Positions 31,874-41,800 of a DNA stretch of 64,000 nucleotides are shown here, piece by piece. Made by a program: the position numbers and the translations under genes. Source of the DNA: Nocardioides donggukensis. Its GTDB lineage: Bacteria; Actinomycetota; Actinomycetes; Propionibacteriales; Nocardioidaceae. The notes beneath the pieces were generated by a model. It made no database searches, was not told the DNA's origin, and saw only the letters and a program-made list of their open reading frames with translations. Position 1 is the first letter of the stretch. The number at the start of each line of letters is the position of its first letter. The DNA is taken from positions 496,001 to 560,000 of the forward strand of contig NZ_JACYXZ010000003.1 in the NCBI RefSeq assembly GCF_014842875.1, given 5' to 3'.

Positions 31874-34042
31874 TCACCCGGTCGCCGTCACGACTGCCGC
31901 GACGGCGTCGCGGGGATCCCGCCCCTGGGCAGGGAGCATCCGCACCCGGATCGTCCGCTCGTCACCGGCCCGCGAGCCTGGACGGCGCGAGACCACGATC
32001 CTGAGGCGCTCACGCGCCCCCGATCCGAGACGACCGGTCCGGTACGTCCCCGCCACCACGGCGTCGGTGACGTTCCGCCCACCCGCGCGGTAGCGCACCC
32101 GGAAGTCCGCGTTGCCCCGGGTGCCGCGGACCCGGGCCCGTGCCGTACCGGCGCCGTCGTTCTGCAGCGCCACCACCACGTCCCGGTCGCGACCGACCCG
32201 CCGGAGGCCCAGACCGACGCTTTGGGTCTTCGCTCGCCCGTAGACGTCCTTGCCCTGCCATGCCTTGCCCGGGCGGCGGATCCACGCGTCCGGGCGGAGC
32301 CGCTCCACCACGGTGTAGTCGTGGGTGATCGTCGAGCTGTTGCCGGCGCCGTCGGTCGCGGTCACCGTCACACTGCCCGGTCCGAGGGTCGATGTGTCCA
32401 CGCGCCGTCCTGCGTCGCTGGTGCACTCCTGCAGGGAGGAGCCCCCGCGATCACGGCACGAGTAGCGGACCTTCCCCTTCGACCCCTGCACCACCTCTCC
32501 GTCCACACCCGGGACCCGCAGGTCCACGACAGGGTCGACGGCGTCGGGGACCTGCGCCTTCACCGCCCGATAGCTGAAGTACGCCGGCCGCTCGGCCCCG
32601 TCGGCGCCGACATCCCTCAGCTCCCAGACCACCTCGTCGTCCGGGCCGATCTCGGTGGCGATCGCCTGGCGTGCGGACGCCCAGCCGATGAGAGTGTTCC
32701 CCGACTCGCCCGGCACCGGCCGCACCGAGCCGGCGAACAGCGCGAACCAGCTCTCGCGGCGATAGGACCGGACGAGGGTCGCGGTGGCCGAGGCGGAGGA
32801 CTCGTCGAGGGCGTACTCCGTGACCCGGGTGTGGTTGCGACCGATCGCCTCGCCCTGTGGGTCGTCCGGGTCCACGCACAGCTCACTGTCCGGGAACAGG
32901 CCGCTCGGCGTCGGCGACCCGTTGTCGAAGATCAGGATGTTCCCGTTCGGAAGCTCGTTCGCGGTGTGCTGGGCGCACGGGCCGGCGAACGGGTCGTCGA
33001 CGAACTCGAAGTCGCTGTCGCGCCCCCCGAGCCGCCAGATGATGTCACCCACGGCATCACCGTCTCGGGTGTGCCAGGCGATCTTGAGCACCTGGCTGGT
33101 GTGCCGGAAGGACGCGAGGATGTGGCCGTCGGCCATGACCTCGATCGAGTTGATGTGCATGTAGTCGGGGTTGCTCTCGCGGGCCAGCGACGCGGCGCGC
33201 AGGCCCGGGTGGTCGGCACTGTTCCACGTGTGGACGATCTCGCCGTCCGGGCCCACCTCCTGGATGACGGCGTCGGTCAACCCGCTGTCGGCGTTCGGCT
33301 CGTAGCCGGTGAGGATCCGGCTGCCGTCCTCGCGCACGATCGAGTCGTGGGTGTCGGTGTGCTGCAGCCCGACCGTCTCCAGACTGCGCACCTCGCGGAA
33401 GGCGCCGTCGAGCTCCACGATCCGCGCGCCCAGCCGGCCCGGGGTGTCGGTCGGCTGGCGAGCGACGGTGTAGCCGCCGTACCCGTTGGGCTTGAGGTCC
33501 AGCGAGGAGTACGGCGGCTCGGATGACCTGACGTAGGAGGGGACGCCGTCGACGTTCACGCTCGTCTCGAACGTGGGTGCGTCGGTCCGGTCGAAGCGAC
33601 TCAATGTGAGGAGCACGTCACCGGGTGCGACCGACGTCGTCTTCGTGGGGGTGCCCAGCTCCGGGAAGCCCACCGGCAGGTAGACCACCGAGTACACCGC
33701 GCGGCCGCCGGCGTCCTCGATGAAGACGGCCACCTCGTCGCCACCCTCGAGACCGGTCACCGTGGCCCGCCCGTTCCCGTCCGGCCGGCCGTCGATCCAG
33801 ATCTCACCGGCGGGGTCGGCGGTGGTCACCTCGACGGTGAGCCGACCGTCGGTCGCCCCCGTGGTCGTCGCGGCGTAGCGCTCGGTGGCCGGATCGTAGG
33901 CCGGGTACATGCCCACACCCTCGCCCGTCACGGAGAGTGAGTGGGCAGGGGCGGCCGCCGCGCTCGCAGCGGAGGGGCGAGGGACGGCGGCGAGGCCCAG
34001 GAGGCCGGCCACCAGGGTGAGGGTCAGGAGCGGTCGGAGCAT
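31874..34042 (-). CDS. Secreted arylsulfotransferase-like protein
   Basis: 722 residues from ATG 34042. A signal peptide spans about residues 1-30 (LLTLTLVAGLLGLAAVPRPSAASAA). The central half resembles the bacterial arylsulfotransferase (ASST) propeller: THDSIVREDGSRILTGYE, NSADHP, HINSIEVMADGHILASFRHTSQVLKI, and WRLGGRDSDFEF, then CAQHTANELPNGNILIFDNG. His residues in these blocks match the active-site region of the family. A C-terminal Ig-like region (about 580-722) is Arg-rich. The enzyme moves sulfate between phenolic compounds outside the membrane. No ribosome site is evident, so it may be leaderless. It starts the accessory block between prs and rplY. Confidence 0.8.
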   Translation of the reverse strand: MLRPLLTLTLVAGLLGLAAVPRPSAASAAAAPAHSLSVTGEGVGMYPAYDPATERYAATTTGATDGRLTVEVTTADPAGEIWIDGRPDGNGRATVTGLEGGDEVAVFIEDAGGRAVYSVVYLPVGFPELGTPTKTTSVAPGDVLLTLSRFDRTDAPTFETSVNVDGVPSYVRSSEPPYSSLDLKPNGYGGYTVARQPTDTPGRLGARIVELDGAFREVRSLETVGLQHTDTHDSIVREDGSRILTGYEPNADSGLTDAVIQEVGPDGEIVHTWNSADHPGLRAASLARESNPDYMHINSIEVMADGHILASFRHTSQVLKIAWHTRDGDAVGDIIWRLGGRDSDFEFVDDPFAGPCAQHTANELPNGNILIFDNGSPTPSGLFPDSELCVDPDDPQGEAIGRNHTRVTEYALDESSASATATLVRSYRRESWFALFAGSVRPVPGESGNTLIGWASARQAIATEIGPDDEVVWELRDVGADGAERPAYFSYRAVKAQVPDAVDPVVDLRVPGVDGEVVQGSKGKVRYSCRDRGGSSLQECTSDAGRRVDTSTLGPGSVTVTATDGAGNSSTITHDYTVVERLRPDAWIRRPGKAWQGKDVYGRAKTQSVGLGLRRVGRDRDVVVALQNDGAGTARARVRGTRGNADFRVRYRAGGRNVTDAVVAGTYRTGRLGSGARERLRIVVSRRPGSRAGDERTIRVRMLPAQGRDPRDAVAAVVTATG

Positions 34043-34218
34043 GGCCGAACCGTAAGCCGGATCGGCGGCCGTCGCTGTGCTTCCCGGGAGTTCTTCGGGG
34101 GCGCGCGAACCCCACTTCGGTCGGTGGCCGAGCGTCGACAGCGGCCCGAGTCGGCCAATCGTCACCGCACGCTTCCCACCTTCGATTAGCATGTCTGCGC
34201 AGCGAGAAGGGGGAACGT
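34043..34218. promoter_or_regulatory. Divergent promoter region, arylsulfotransferase / T7SS-like operon
   Basis: 176 bases without a gene. A TAGCAT -10-like hexamer (34187-34192) lies 27 bases before the GTG of the plus-strand operon, but its -35 is poor. AAGGGGGA (34207-34214) is the ribosome site of that operon. No clear palindrome was seen. Confidence 0.35.
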
Positions 34219-34524
34219 GTGTCGGGCACGCTGAAGTACGCCAGCGACGAGCTGGCAGATCTCGGGTCGCACCTGGAGCAACTGGCGGGGGACCTGCGCA
34301 CGGACGGCCGACTGGCCCACGTCGACAAGTACGACGTCGCGGAGACAGCCGTCATCGATGCGCTCGGCAGTTTTGCCGACGACTGGGAGAACAAGCGCGA
34401 GGAGCTCGCCAACAACGTGGAGTCCGTCGGGAACCTCGCCAGCGAGGCGGCGCGCACCTTCGGCGAGGCCGACCGGGACCTGGCCCGGAAGGCCGCCGAG
34501 ATCTTCGAGCAGGGCTCCTCGTGA
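34219..34524 (+). CDS. Small WXG100/EspC-like helical protein, first gene of T7SS-like operon
   Basis: 101 residues from GTG 34219, with a good ribosome site. It is predicted to be mostly helical and acidic. An early segment (ASDELADLGSHLEQLAGDL) and DDWENKREELANNVESVGNLASEA could form the two antiparallel helices of an ESAT-6-like protein. It lacks a classical W-x-G turn (DDWENK is the closest). Size and neighbours suggest a secretion substrate or partner for the 457-residue protein that follows, whose GTG overlaps its stop by 4 bases. The assignment depends on context. Confidence 0.55.
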   Translation: MSGTLKYASDELADLGSHLEQLAGDLRTDGRLAHVDKYDVAETAVIDALGSFADDWENKREELANNVESVGNLASEAARTFGEADRDLARKAAEIFEQGSS

Positions 34525-35894
34525 GCAGCCGATCCGCGGACTGGAGCGTCGTCCACCAGGCCAGCGACCCGGTCCCGGCAGACGAGTGGGACGTCAAGCG
34601 CGTCGCCGGCCAGTACCGCGACCGCGGCGAGGACCTGGGATCCAGCCGCAGCACGCTGCAGCGGCTGAGCCAGCTGAGCGGGTGGACGGGGGAGGCCGCC
34701 GAGGAGTTCGCCAAGAAGGCCGCCGACCGTGTCGACGACCTCGGCAAGGCCGCCGACAAGTATCTCCAGGTGGCCGACGCCCTCACGACGTACGCCGGCC
34801 ACGTGGGCACCGCCCGCACCGACACCTGGGACGGCCTGCAGCGTGCGCTCGATGCCGAGGAGCAGCGACGACGGCTCGACCAGGATCCCCTCGAGGGAGT
34901 CGCCGAGCCCACCCCCGAGCAGCTCGTGGCCCGGAGTGCGCAGTGGGACCGACGCGACGACGCCGAGTCGGCCCGGCGCAGGGCAGCCCAGGACGTGGAG
35001 GACGCCGTCGAGAGGCTTCGGCAGCGGGCCTCCGAGTGCGCGGACGACATCAAGGAGGCGTCGGAGAAGTTCAGCGACGGTTGGTTCGACCACGTCAAGG
35101 GCTGGGTCCGTGACCATGCCGACCTCATCAGGATGATCGTCGACGTGCTGAAGTGGGTCGCGCTGGCCGTCGCGGCCATCGGCATCGTCGTGGCGCTCTT
35201 CTTCACCGCACCCCTGTGGATCACAGCGCTCATCGTGGGCGTGGGCGTCGCCCTCGCGGCAGCGATCCTGGCCGGGGATGCCTTGCTGCTCAGCGTCGGC
35301 GAGGCCACGTGGGGCGACATCGCGTGGGACACCGCGGGGCTGCTGCTCGCCGCCGTCGGAGGCCGGGCCACGATCCGGGCTGCCCAGGCACTTCCGGGCA
35401 CGCTGAGCCGCGCCCGGGACGTCGTGGTCGTCGCCCAGCGGGCGCAGGCGGTGCGCAGTCTGCCGAGGCACGTGCGGTGGTTCTCCCGCATCAACCCGGC
35501 GCGCAGCGGCCTGTTGGGCGGCCTGCGCAACTACGCCCAGGCGCGACACCTCAATGCGGTCGACGATGCCGTGACGCGGGTGGACCAGATGTTGCGGGTC
35601 GACCCGTCCGTCTGGGCGAGGCTGCGGGTCCTGGACAGCGGGGCGGCGACGGCACTGGAGAAGATCCGCGTGATGCGCAGCTTCCGGGTGCCCGCGGCCG
35701 CGGCCTACCTCGACGAGGCGGCAGCCAACGTCCGGAGACTCACCTACGTCAACTGGGCGGGTTTCGCGACCGGTGCCGATGCGGCCCTGGGCCGGGCGAC
35801 CGGAGTCTCCCCGGCTGACGTGCCGAAGCAGCTGGTCGACGAGATCGTGGACGAGGCCTCCGACCTGCGCTGGCGCCTGTCCGCGATCCGGTGA
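34521..35894 (+). CDS. Putative T7SS substrate with T7SS-signal/WXG domain and membrane hairpin
   Basis: 457 residues from GTG 34521. Residues about 15-110 match the putative T7SS signal domain: SDPVPADEWDVKRVAGQYRDRGEDL and then GWTGEAAEEFAKKAADRV, which contains the W-x-G turn. A coiled region to about 190 follows. Two strongly hydrophobic helices (about 205-260: VLKWVALAVAAIGIVVALFF and ITALIVGVGVALAAAILAG) come next. A C-terminal domain of about 195 residues is not recognised. Such proteins are exported effectors or toxin carriers in Actinomycetota. No nuclease, deaminase or ADP-ribosyltransferase motif is visible, so no toxin activity can be claimed. Confidence 0.65.
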   Translation: MSSRSADWSVVHQASDPVPADEWDVKRVAGQYRDRGEDLGSSRSTLQRLSQLSGWTGEAAEEFAKKAADRVDDLGKAADKYLQVADALTTYAGHVGTARTDTWDGLQRALDAEEQRRRLDQDPLEGVAEPTPEQLVARSAQWDRRDDAESARRRAAQDVEDAVERLRQRASECADDIKEASEKFSDGWFDHVKGWVRDHADLIRMIVDVLKWVALAVAAIGIVVALFFTAPLWITALIVGVGVALAAAILAGDALLLSVGEATWGDIAWDTAGLLLAAVGGRATIRAAQALPGTLSRARDVVVVAQRAQAVRSLPRHVRWFSRINPARSGLLGGLRNYAQARHLNAVDDAVTRVDQMLRVDPSVWARLRVLDSGAATALEKIRVMRSFRVPAAAAYLDEAAANVRRLTYVNWAGFATGADAALGRATGVSPADVPKQLVDEIVDEASDLRWRLSAIR

Positions 35895-37126
35895 TGCGGC
35901 GCCCCCTCCTGGTCCCGGGCGTGTGCGGCGGGACGGCCATCGCGGACGCGCGTGAGACGCGGGTGCGCTGTGACGGCCAGGGTGCCGTCGTGCTGCACGC
36001 CGCCGACACCGGCAAGGACGAGGTACTGGCGCCTCCCGGAGCCGTGGCACGAGTCGTCCAGGTCGAACCCGGCGATCTCGGACGGGCCTTCCGACGCTCT
36101 TTCCGCGGCTTGGTCGCCCTGATGCCCGGAGAGGGGAGTACGCCGCTCGCGGTGTTCGACCCACGTCACTGGGTGCCGCACGCCGAGACCCTGGAGGGCA
36201 AGGACCTCCGGATCGCCAGCGGCATCGAGCCGCTCGCCCAGGCGCTCGGCCTGACCGTCGAGGCGGCCTCCCCCGACGAGGCAGGCGCCGTCCGTCGCGC
36301 CGGGCGGCGCGGCGTGACCCGGCCTCGCCCCCGTGTCGCGGGCCAGACCGAGGACGCCCTGCTGGTCCTCGCCGTGGTGGTCACGTTCCTCGGCATGCCA
36401 CTCGCCGACAGCTGGCTCAGCCTGCCCTTCACCCTGCTCGGATTCATGCTCGCGACACCGATCGTGCTCCGGTTCCATGCACGACGCCGCGCATTCCACC
36501 GTCTCGTCACCACCCCACCCGAGGCGGAGGGGCGCCAGGTCGTGACGTCGGGCCTCACCCGGGAATGGGCCGGGCTGGCGCAGGCGCAGCTCCAGATCGG
36601 CCACGACTACATCGTGCTGCACGCGCGTGGACAGGAGGTCTGGACGCCCGGCCCGGCCCTGGGTGGCGCTGACCGCTGCGTGATCGACGGAGACCAGCAC
36701 CTCGTGTTCCTGGACGCCTCCGATCGCACGTTGTGCCGTGTCGACGCCCGCGTGTTCGACCACGATCAGGTGCGAGCCGGCTGCACCCGGGCAGGACTGG
36801 CGTTCGAGACGACGCCGCTTGCCGCCGGGGCACCGGCGGTGCCGCACGCGGCACTCGAGCGCGTGGTCGACCACGCGCGGTTGTCGGAGGTCGAGTCCGG
36901 CAGCACGACGATGGTCACGCCACCGATGGCGCTCGGCGCCACCGCCATCCTGCTGGCCGGTTCGCTGCTCGCGCTGCAGCTCACGCTCGTGGCACTGGTC
37001 CCGGCCGCTCTCGCGCTCGCACTGCTCGGCACAGTGCTGCACGCCTGGCGGCTGCTCGCGGGGTGGCAGTCGGGTGACAGGGCGCGCCGCCTGCCGACGG
37101 CCACCATTGACGAAGGGACACCCTGA
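35894..37126 (+). CDS. Membrane protein of unknown function in T7SS-like operon
   Basis: 410 residues from ATG 35894 (a GTG 3 bases earlier is possible); the start overlaps the previous stop by 1 base. Two hydrophobic hairpins are visible, at about residues 155-192 and 348-386. Between them lies a soluble part with mixed strand and helix character, DYIVLHARGQEVW and FLDASDRTLCRVDARVFDHD. No known family was recognised. Its operon position between a T7SS-signal protein and two soluble proteins suggests a membrane part of the same system or an immunity-type partner of the upstream protein. Confidence 0.6.
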   Translation: MRRPLLVPGVCGGTAIADARETRVRCDGQGAVVLHAADTGKDEVLAPPGAVARVVQVEPGDLGRAFRRSFRGLVALMPGEGSTPLAVFDPRHWVPHAETLEGKDLRIASGIEPLAQALGLTVEAASPDEAGAVRRAGRRGVTRPRPRVAGQTEDALLVLAVVVTFLGMPLADSWLSLPFTLLGFMLATPIVLRFHARRRAFHRLVTTPPEAEGRQVVTSGLTREWAGLAQAQLQIGHDYIVLHARGQEVWTPGPALGGADRCVIDGDQHLVFLDASDRTLCRVDARVFDHDQVRAGCTRAGLAFETTPLAAGAPAVPHAALERVVDHARLSEVESGSTTMVTPPMALGATAILLAGSLLALQLTLVALVPAALALALLGTVLHAWRLLAGWQSGDRARRLPTATIDEGTP

Positions 37127-37130
37127 CACC

Positions 37131-37688
37131 ATGGACGACCTCTACGTGGACGGGCTCTCGACCTGGGTCCCCCTGGACCTCGACGCCCCCGCGTCCGACA
37201 ACGCGGAGCAGCTCATGCAGCACTTCGGGACGGACGAGGCCACCGCCACCGCGGCGGCCGGCATCGGCGGCATCGCCGCGCAGCTGGGCCAGGACGACAC
37301 CGACGGCACGGTCACGCTCGCCGCCTGGGTGCGAACCCTGAGCGACGACGAGCTGATCCCACTCGAGATCGCGGCACTTCGCGGGGTCGCCCACGCCGGG
37401 GACGACGTGTCCGAGCTGGCCGAGCTCCTGGCGGCTGGAGACCCGCCCCATGGATCGACGGAGCGCGGTGAGATCGACACGGCGTCGGGTCCTGCCCACA
37501 CCCTTCGCTGGCGATCGGTCGTCACAGGCACGGTGGATCGCGAGATCCACGAGGACAACGCCGTCGTGTGGCTGCGTCCCGATCGCGGTTATGCCGTCGT
37601 CCTGTCGTGCCACAGTGTCGATCTCGTGTCCGCCGTCAGCCTGCCGGGTGCCCTTCACCAGCTCGCAGCGGGGGTGCACGGCTTGTGA
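37131..37688 (+). CDS. Acidic hypothetical protein in T7SS-like operon
   Basis: 185 residues from ATG 37131, 4 bases after the previous stop. Acidic at the N-terminus (DDLYVDGLSTWVPLDLDAP), with an alanine/glycine-rich segment and a strand-rich C-terminal half (TLRWRSVVTGTVDREIHEDNAVVWLRPDRGYAVVLSCHSVDLVSA). No signal peptide or membrane segment. The family is not recognised. A soluble chaperone-like or immunity role would fit its place but has no direct support. Its stop overlaps the next GTG by 4 bases, so the two are likely partners. Confidence 0.6.
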   Translation: MDDLYVDGLSTWVPLDLDAPASDNAEQLMQHFGTDEATATAAAGIGGIAAQLGQDDTDGTVTLAAWVRTLSDDELIPLEIAALRGVAHAGDDVSELAELLAAGDPPHGSTERGEIDTASGPAHTLRWRSVVTGTVDREIHEDNAVVWLRPDRGYAVVLSCHSVDLVSAVSLPGALHQLAAGVHGL

Positions 37689-38368
37689 CCCAGGGCAGCG
37701 ATGCGGTCAGGGCGGAGACCCGCAGCACCACCGTCCGGACGCCGGACGGCCGAGGCTGGTCCCTGGTGATCCCGAAGGGCTGGTCGAGCCTCACCACGGA
37801 CGAGCGGAGCCGGGGCGCCCAGATCAAGAGGCTGCTCGACCGGCGCTTGGCCGGCGTGTCGCGGGACGCGGTGGCCACGGCCCGCCATCAGATCGCCCAG
37901 GCACTCGAGGAGCAGCTCGCGAAGGCTGCGGAGCAGGGGGCTCAGCAGCTGCACGTGCAGACCGAGCCGATGCGCGGCGTACCCATCTCGGCGTCTCTGG
38001 TCGTGACCGTCGTGGACAACATCCAGGACAGCTCGTTCCCGGCTGCCATAGAGCGGGCGCTCGGCAGCTCAGAGGGGGTGCTCGACCACGGCCCGTCCCA
38101 GGCCGGTCCCTACGCCTCGCTGCGTCGGGTCCGTCGGGTGCAGTCCCAGGACGCCGGGACCGACGGGCAGCGCCGATGGGAGACGTGTGTCGACCACGTC
38201 ATCGAGGTCAGCGACACCGACCTGCTCGTCCTCACGTTCGCGACCACCACCGACCAGGTCTCCGGCCCCCTGGTCCTGCTGTTCGACGCCATCGCCGACT
38301 CGCTGCAGCCCGCACCCGAAGAGTCCGGTGGTTGTCCTGACTCACCGGCTGCTCCTCGGGTAACCTGA
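37685..38368 (+). CDS. Hypothetical protein, LpqN/EspG-like size, in T7SS-like operon
   Basis: 227 residues from GTG 37685, overlapping the previous stop. TTVRTPDGRGWSLVIPKGWSSL at the start is a beta-strand pattern seen in small actinobacterial proteins of the LpqN/LpqT sort, though there is no lipobox here. A helical stretch of about 50 residues and strands containing WETCVDHVIEVSDTDLLVLTFATT follow. Function unknown. It is the last gene before the WXG100 protein, from which it is separated by 74 bases. Confidence 0.55.
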   Translation: MTQGSDAVRAETRSTTVRTPDGRGWSLVIPKGWSSLTTDERSRGAQIKRLLDRRLAGVSRDAVATARHQIAQALEEQLAKAAEQGAQQLHVQTEPMRGVPISASLVVTVVDNIQDSSFPAAIERALGSSEGVLDHGPSQAGPYASLRRVRRVQSQDAGTDGQRRWETCVDHVIEVSDTDLLVLTFATTTDQVSGPLVLLFDAIADSLQPAPEESGGCPDSPAAPRVT

Positions 38369-38442
38369 CGCCGGTGCGGCGTGGTGCTGACGCAGCCGCG
38401 CCGGACCGACACTCGGAGCACTTACCGCAAGGGGGACCCACC

Positions 38443-38739
38443 GTGGCCAATGTGAACGTGACCTACGAAGAGATGAAGAGCCAGGCGACCAAGCTCGCCG
38501 CCGGCCGTCAGGAGATCGAGAGCAAGCTCAACGAGCTCAAGGGGCAGGTCGACAGCCTGGTGTCGGGTGGCTTCGTCACCGACTCGGCCTCGGCCGCCTT
38601 CCAGTCCTCCTACGACGAGTTCAGCAAGGGGGCCTCTCAGACCATCGAGGGCCTCGACGGCATGGGCAACTACCTGAACAAGGCCGCCGAGGCCTTCCAG
38701 AGCGTCGACTCCGAGCTCGCCTCGGCGCTCAAGGGCTGA
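38443..38739 (+). CDS. WXG100-family protein (ESAT-6-like)
   Basis: 98 residues from GTG 38443, with GGGGGA six bases upstream. The two-helix hairpin layout of WXG100 proteins is clear: MKSQATKLAAGRQEIESKLNELKGQVDSLV, a turn, and SAAFQSSYDEFSKGASQTIEGLDGMGNYLNKAAEAFQSVDSEL. The turn reads GGFVTDS, so Phe replaces the usual Trp. It is the probable secreted substrate or carrier of the ATPase encoded on the opposite strand. It has its own ribosome site and possibly its own promoter in the 74-base gap. A terminator follows. Confidence 0.85.
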   Translation: MANVNVTYEEMKSQATKLAAGRQEIESKLNELKGQVDSLVSGGFVTDSASAAFQSSYDEFSKGASQTIEGLDGMGNYLNKAAEAFQSVDSELASALKG

Positions 38740-38758
38740 GCGCCTCCAGCACGCACGA

Positions 38759-38792
38759 GGAAGGGCCGCTGCCGTGAGGCAGCGGCCCTTCC
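38759..38792. terminator. Two-way transcription terminator between convergent T7SS-like operons
   Basis: A perfect 15-bp stem, GGAAGGGCCGCTGCC (38759-38773) and GGCAGCGGCCCTTCC (38778-38792), is closed by a GTGA tetraloop. It lies 20 bases after the WXG100 stop and 13 bases after the stop of the convergent ATPase gene. It therefore can serve both strands, although the T tracts are short. Confidence 0.9.
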
Positions 38793-38804
38793 TGCGTCGG
38801 CACC

Positions 38805-41800
38805 TCAGAGCAGCGTGGCCACCTGTCGCAGCGCCCCGTCCCCCTGGTGCAGCCAACCTGTTCCCGCCTGCGTCGGCCGGCCGATCAGCTGCCGGGTCAA
38901 GCGCGTGCCGATGAGATCTCCGTCGCCGAGCTCCTGCGGGGAGAGCAGCAGGCCCTGCCGGCTCTTCCGGGCATCGACCTGCCAGCCGGAGAATCCGGAG
39001 CACAGCCCGTCGCGGTGTCCGCCGAGCAGGAGGAAGACCGACTCGAGCTGACCCCGAGCAGCACGCTGGAAGAAGTCGTTTCCCCCTGACTCCCGCAGCG
39101 CCTCCCCGTCATCCACGACCAGGAGCACCGGACCCCTGGCAGCGGCCAGCAGGGCGTCGTACTGATCGGGCGGCGCGGCGACGTCCGTGACCACGCCGAG
39201 CACACCCTTCTCGCCGGCGAGGTCCTGCAGCGGACTGGAGCGCGGCGCCACCGCGAGCACCTGACCACCGGTGCGCAGGAAGCCGCGGGCCGCCGCCACA
39301 AGGATCGAGCTGCGGCCCGAACGGTTGGGACCGGCGACGACGAACGCCGGGTTGCGCTGGTCGGCGACGAAGAGCGTCAGCTCGTCACCGCCCACGCCGA
39401 CCGGCACCAGGGGCTCCTGCGGCGCGGCCGCCAGGCCGAGGGCGAGCTCCAGAGTCGCACGGGCCGGCAGGACGTCCACCCGGAACGGCCGTACATCGGT
39501 GGACGCGGACGCCCGGGACTCCTCGGCGAGCGTCTGCAGGACCGCCGCCTGTGCCTGGCCGGAGTCGTCCGCAGCCAGGAGGGCGACCTGGGTCTCGCGG
39601 GGTCCGGTGGCGAAGCCCCGCCCCGCGGGGACCCGGTCCGGCATCTGCCGCGGCGACAGGCCCACCAACCCGTAGTCGCTGCGGTCGGCGAACCGGAGGG
39701 TGAGCTTGTTCTCGCTCATCGAGACCACCCGGGAGTTGTTGGCCATCGTCCGGTCACCCGTGAGCACCGCGTGGACGCCCACGCTGGCGCCCTCCCGCAG
39801 GATCCGCAGGATCGCGTTCAGCACGTCGTCGCTCTCCCCCAAGGTCGGGACGAAACCCTCCCAGCGGTCGAGCATCAGCACCAGGTGTGGCAACGGCTCG
39901 GATGCGTCCCGGCGCTGTTCCCGGATGTCGGCGTACCCGGCGCCCGCGAGCAGGCCCTGCCGGCGATCCATCTCGGATGTGATCCGGTTCAGCAGCCGGT
40001 GCGCCCGCTCCCCCTCCGTGCGGTTCACCACGGCACCACAGTGCGGCAGCGCGGCCAGGGGGTGGAGCGCACCGTTGCCGCAGTCGAGCGCATAGAGGTG
40101 CACGTCGGCAGGGTCGGTCAGCCGGGCGATGGATCCGGCCAACGTACGCAGGACCTGGGAGCGGCCGCTCTTTGCCGAGCCGAAGACCAGCAGGTGTCCC
40201 TCGCCATCGAGGTCGAGGGACGCGGTCTCCTGCCGCTGGTCGTCCGGCAGGTCGCGCAGTCCGTACGGCAGGGGCGGGACCACGCCCCGAACCGCCTTCC
40301 CAGCCACGATCTCCTCCCAGAGAAGGCGTTCTGGGAGCGCGTCGAGCCACGGGCTGCGCTGCTCGCCGACCTGCTCGGCGTCGGCGGCGCCCGCAACGGC
40401 CTCCACCAGCGCGGCAAGGTCAGTGTCGGAGACCTCCTCCTGGGCGCGGGTGACTGGCTGGGGCGGCCGGTAGCCGAGCGAGTGCCAGCCCACCGGCGCC
40501 AGGAACGGCGGCGCCACGTCGGTCGCCACGACGCCCGGCCGTCGGCCACCCACCCGGCCTGCCTGGAAGGCCACGAGCGCGCCGGCACCGAGGCGGGCAT
40601 ACCCGCGGCCGGGGGCACTCTTGGGGATCCGGGCCGCGTCCGGGCTCTCGAGCACGTCGGCGCTGTCGGCGGTGTCGGCGACACGCAACGCGATCCGCAT
40701 GTTCGTGTTCGCGCGGATCTCCGGCGAGACCGACCCGCTGGGCCGCTGCGTGGCGAGGATCAGGTGGATGCCCAGGCTCCGCCCGAGCTGGGCGATGCTG
40801 ACCAGCCCGGTCACGAACTCCGGCAGGTCCTTCACCAGCTGTGCGAACTCGTCGATGACCAGGAGCAGCCGCGGCAGCGGCGCCCGACCGGTCTCCTTGG
40901 ACTGCAGCAGCTGGTAGTCCTCGATGTCCTTGACCTTGGCCTCGTCGAGGAACCGTTGCCGCCACTTCAGCTCGGCATTGAGGGAGGCCAGCGCCCGCTC
41001 GACGAGGTGCTTGTCGAGGTTGGTCACGTTGCCGACCGTGTGGGGGAGGTGGACGCAGTCCTTGAACGCCGCGTTGCCCTTGTAGTCGATCAGCACGAGG
41101 TTGAGGTGGTCGGGCCGGTTCGCCACCGCGAGCGAGGCGATCATCGTCTGCAGCAGCTCGGTCTTGCCAGAGCCGGTCATGCCGGCAATGAGTCCGTGCG
41201 GTCCGTCGCCGGCGAGGTCGAGCGAGAAGGGGCCCTGCAGCCCGATCCCGAGCGTCATCGTGGTGCTGCGTGGCTGGGCCCGCCACCGTCCTCGCACGGC
41301 GTCCTCGCTCGGCGGCTCCAAGCCGACCACGTCCAGCAACCGGGCGCTGTCGGGGAGGGACTCCCCCTGCGTGGTCGCGCCGACGTCACGCAGCGGGGAG
41401 AGCTCGCGGGCCAGCTGTTCGCACCAGGGTGCCGACACCGCGTCCAGGAGCACCGACGGGAGACGGGCCGCGCCGCTACGACGCAAGGCACCGTACGACG
41501 GCTGCCCGGCGTCGACGACCAGAGTGGCGGTTGCCCGCTCCGGCAGCGAGCGCTCGTCGTCACTGGTGCACACGGCGTACACGCCCACGAGCGGGCCCTC
41601 CTCGAGGACCTGCGCGAGACCGATTGTGCCGCGCAGCTCGCGGTACCCGTGCACGAGCACGACGTGTGCGGGGAAGCTCTCGGCCACGATCCGGTTGGAG
41701 CCGCGGGCGGCCTCCTGGCGGGCCTTGATCATCGCGGTCAGCACCGCTACCTGCGCGGCGACGGTGTCGGGGTCGTTGCCGACCATCGCGAGGCATGCGT

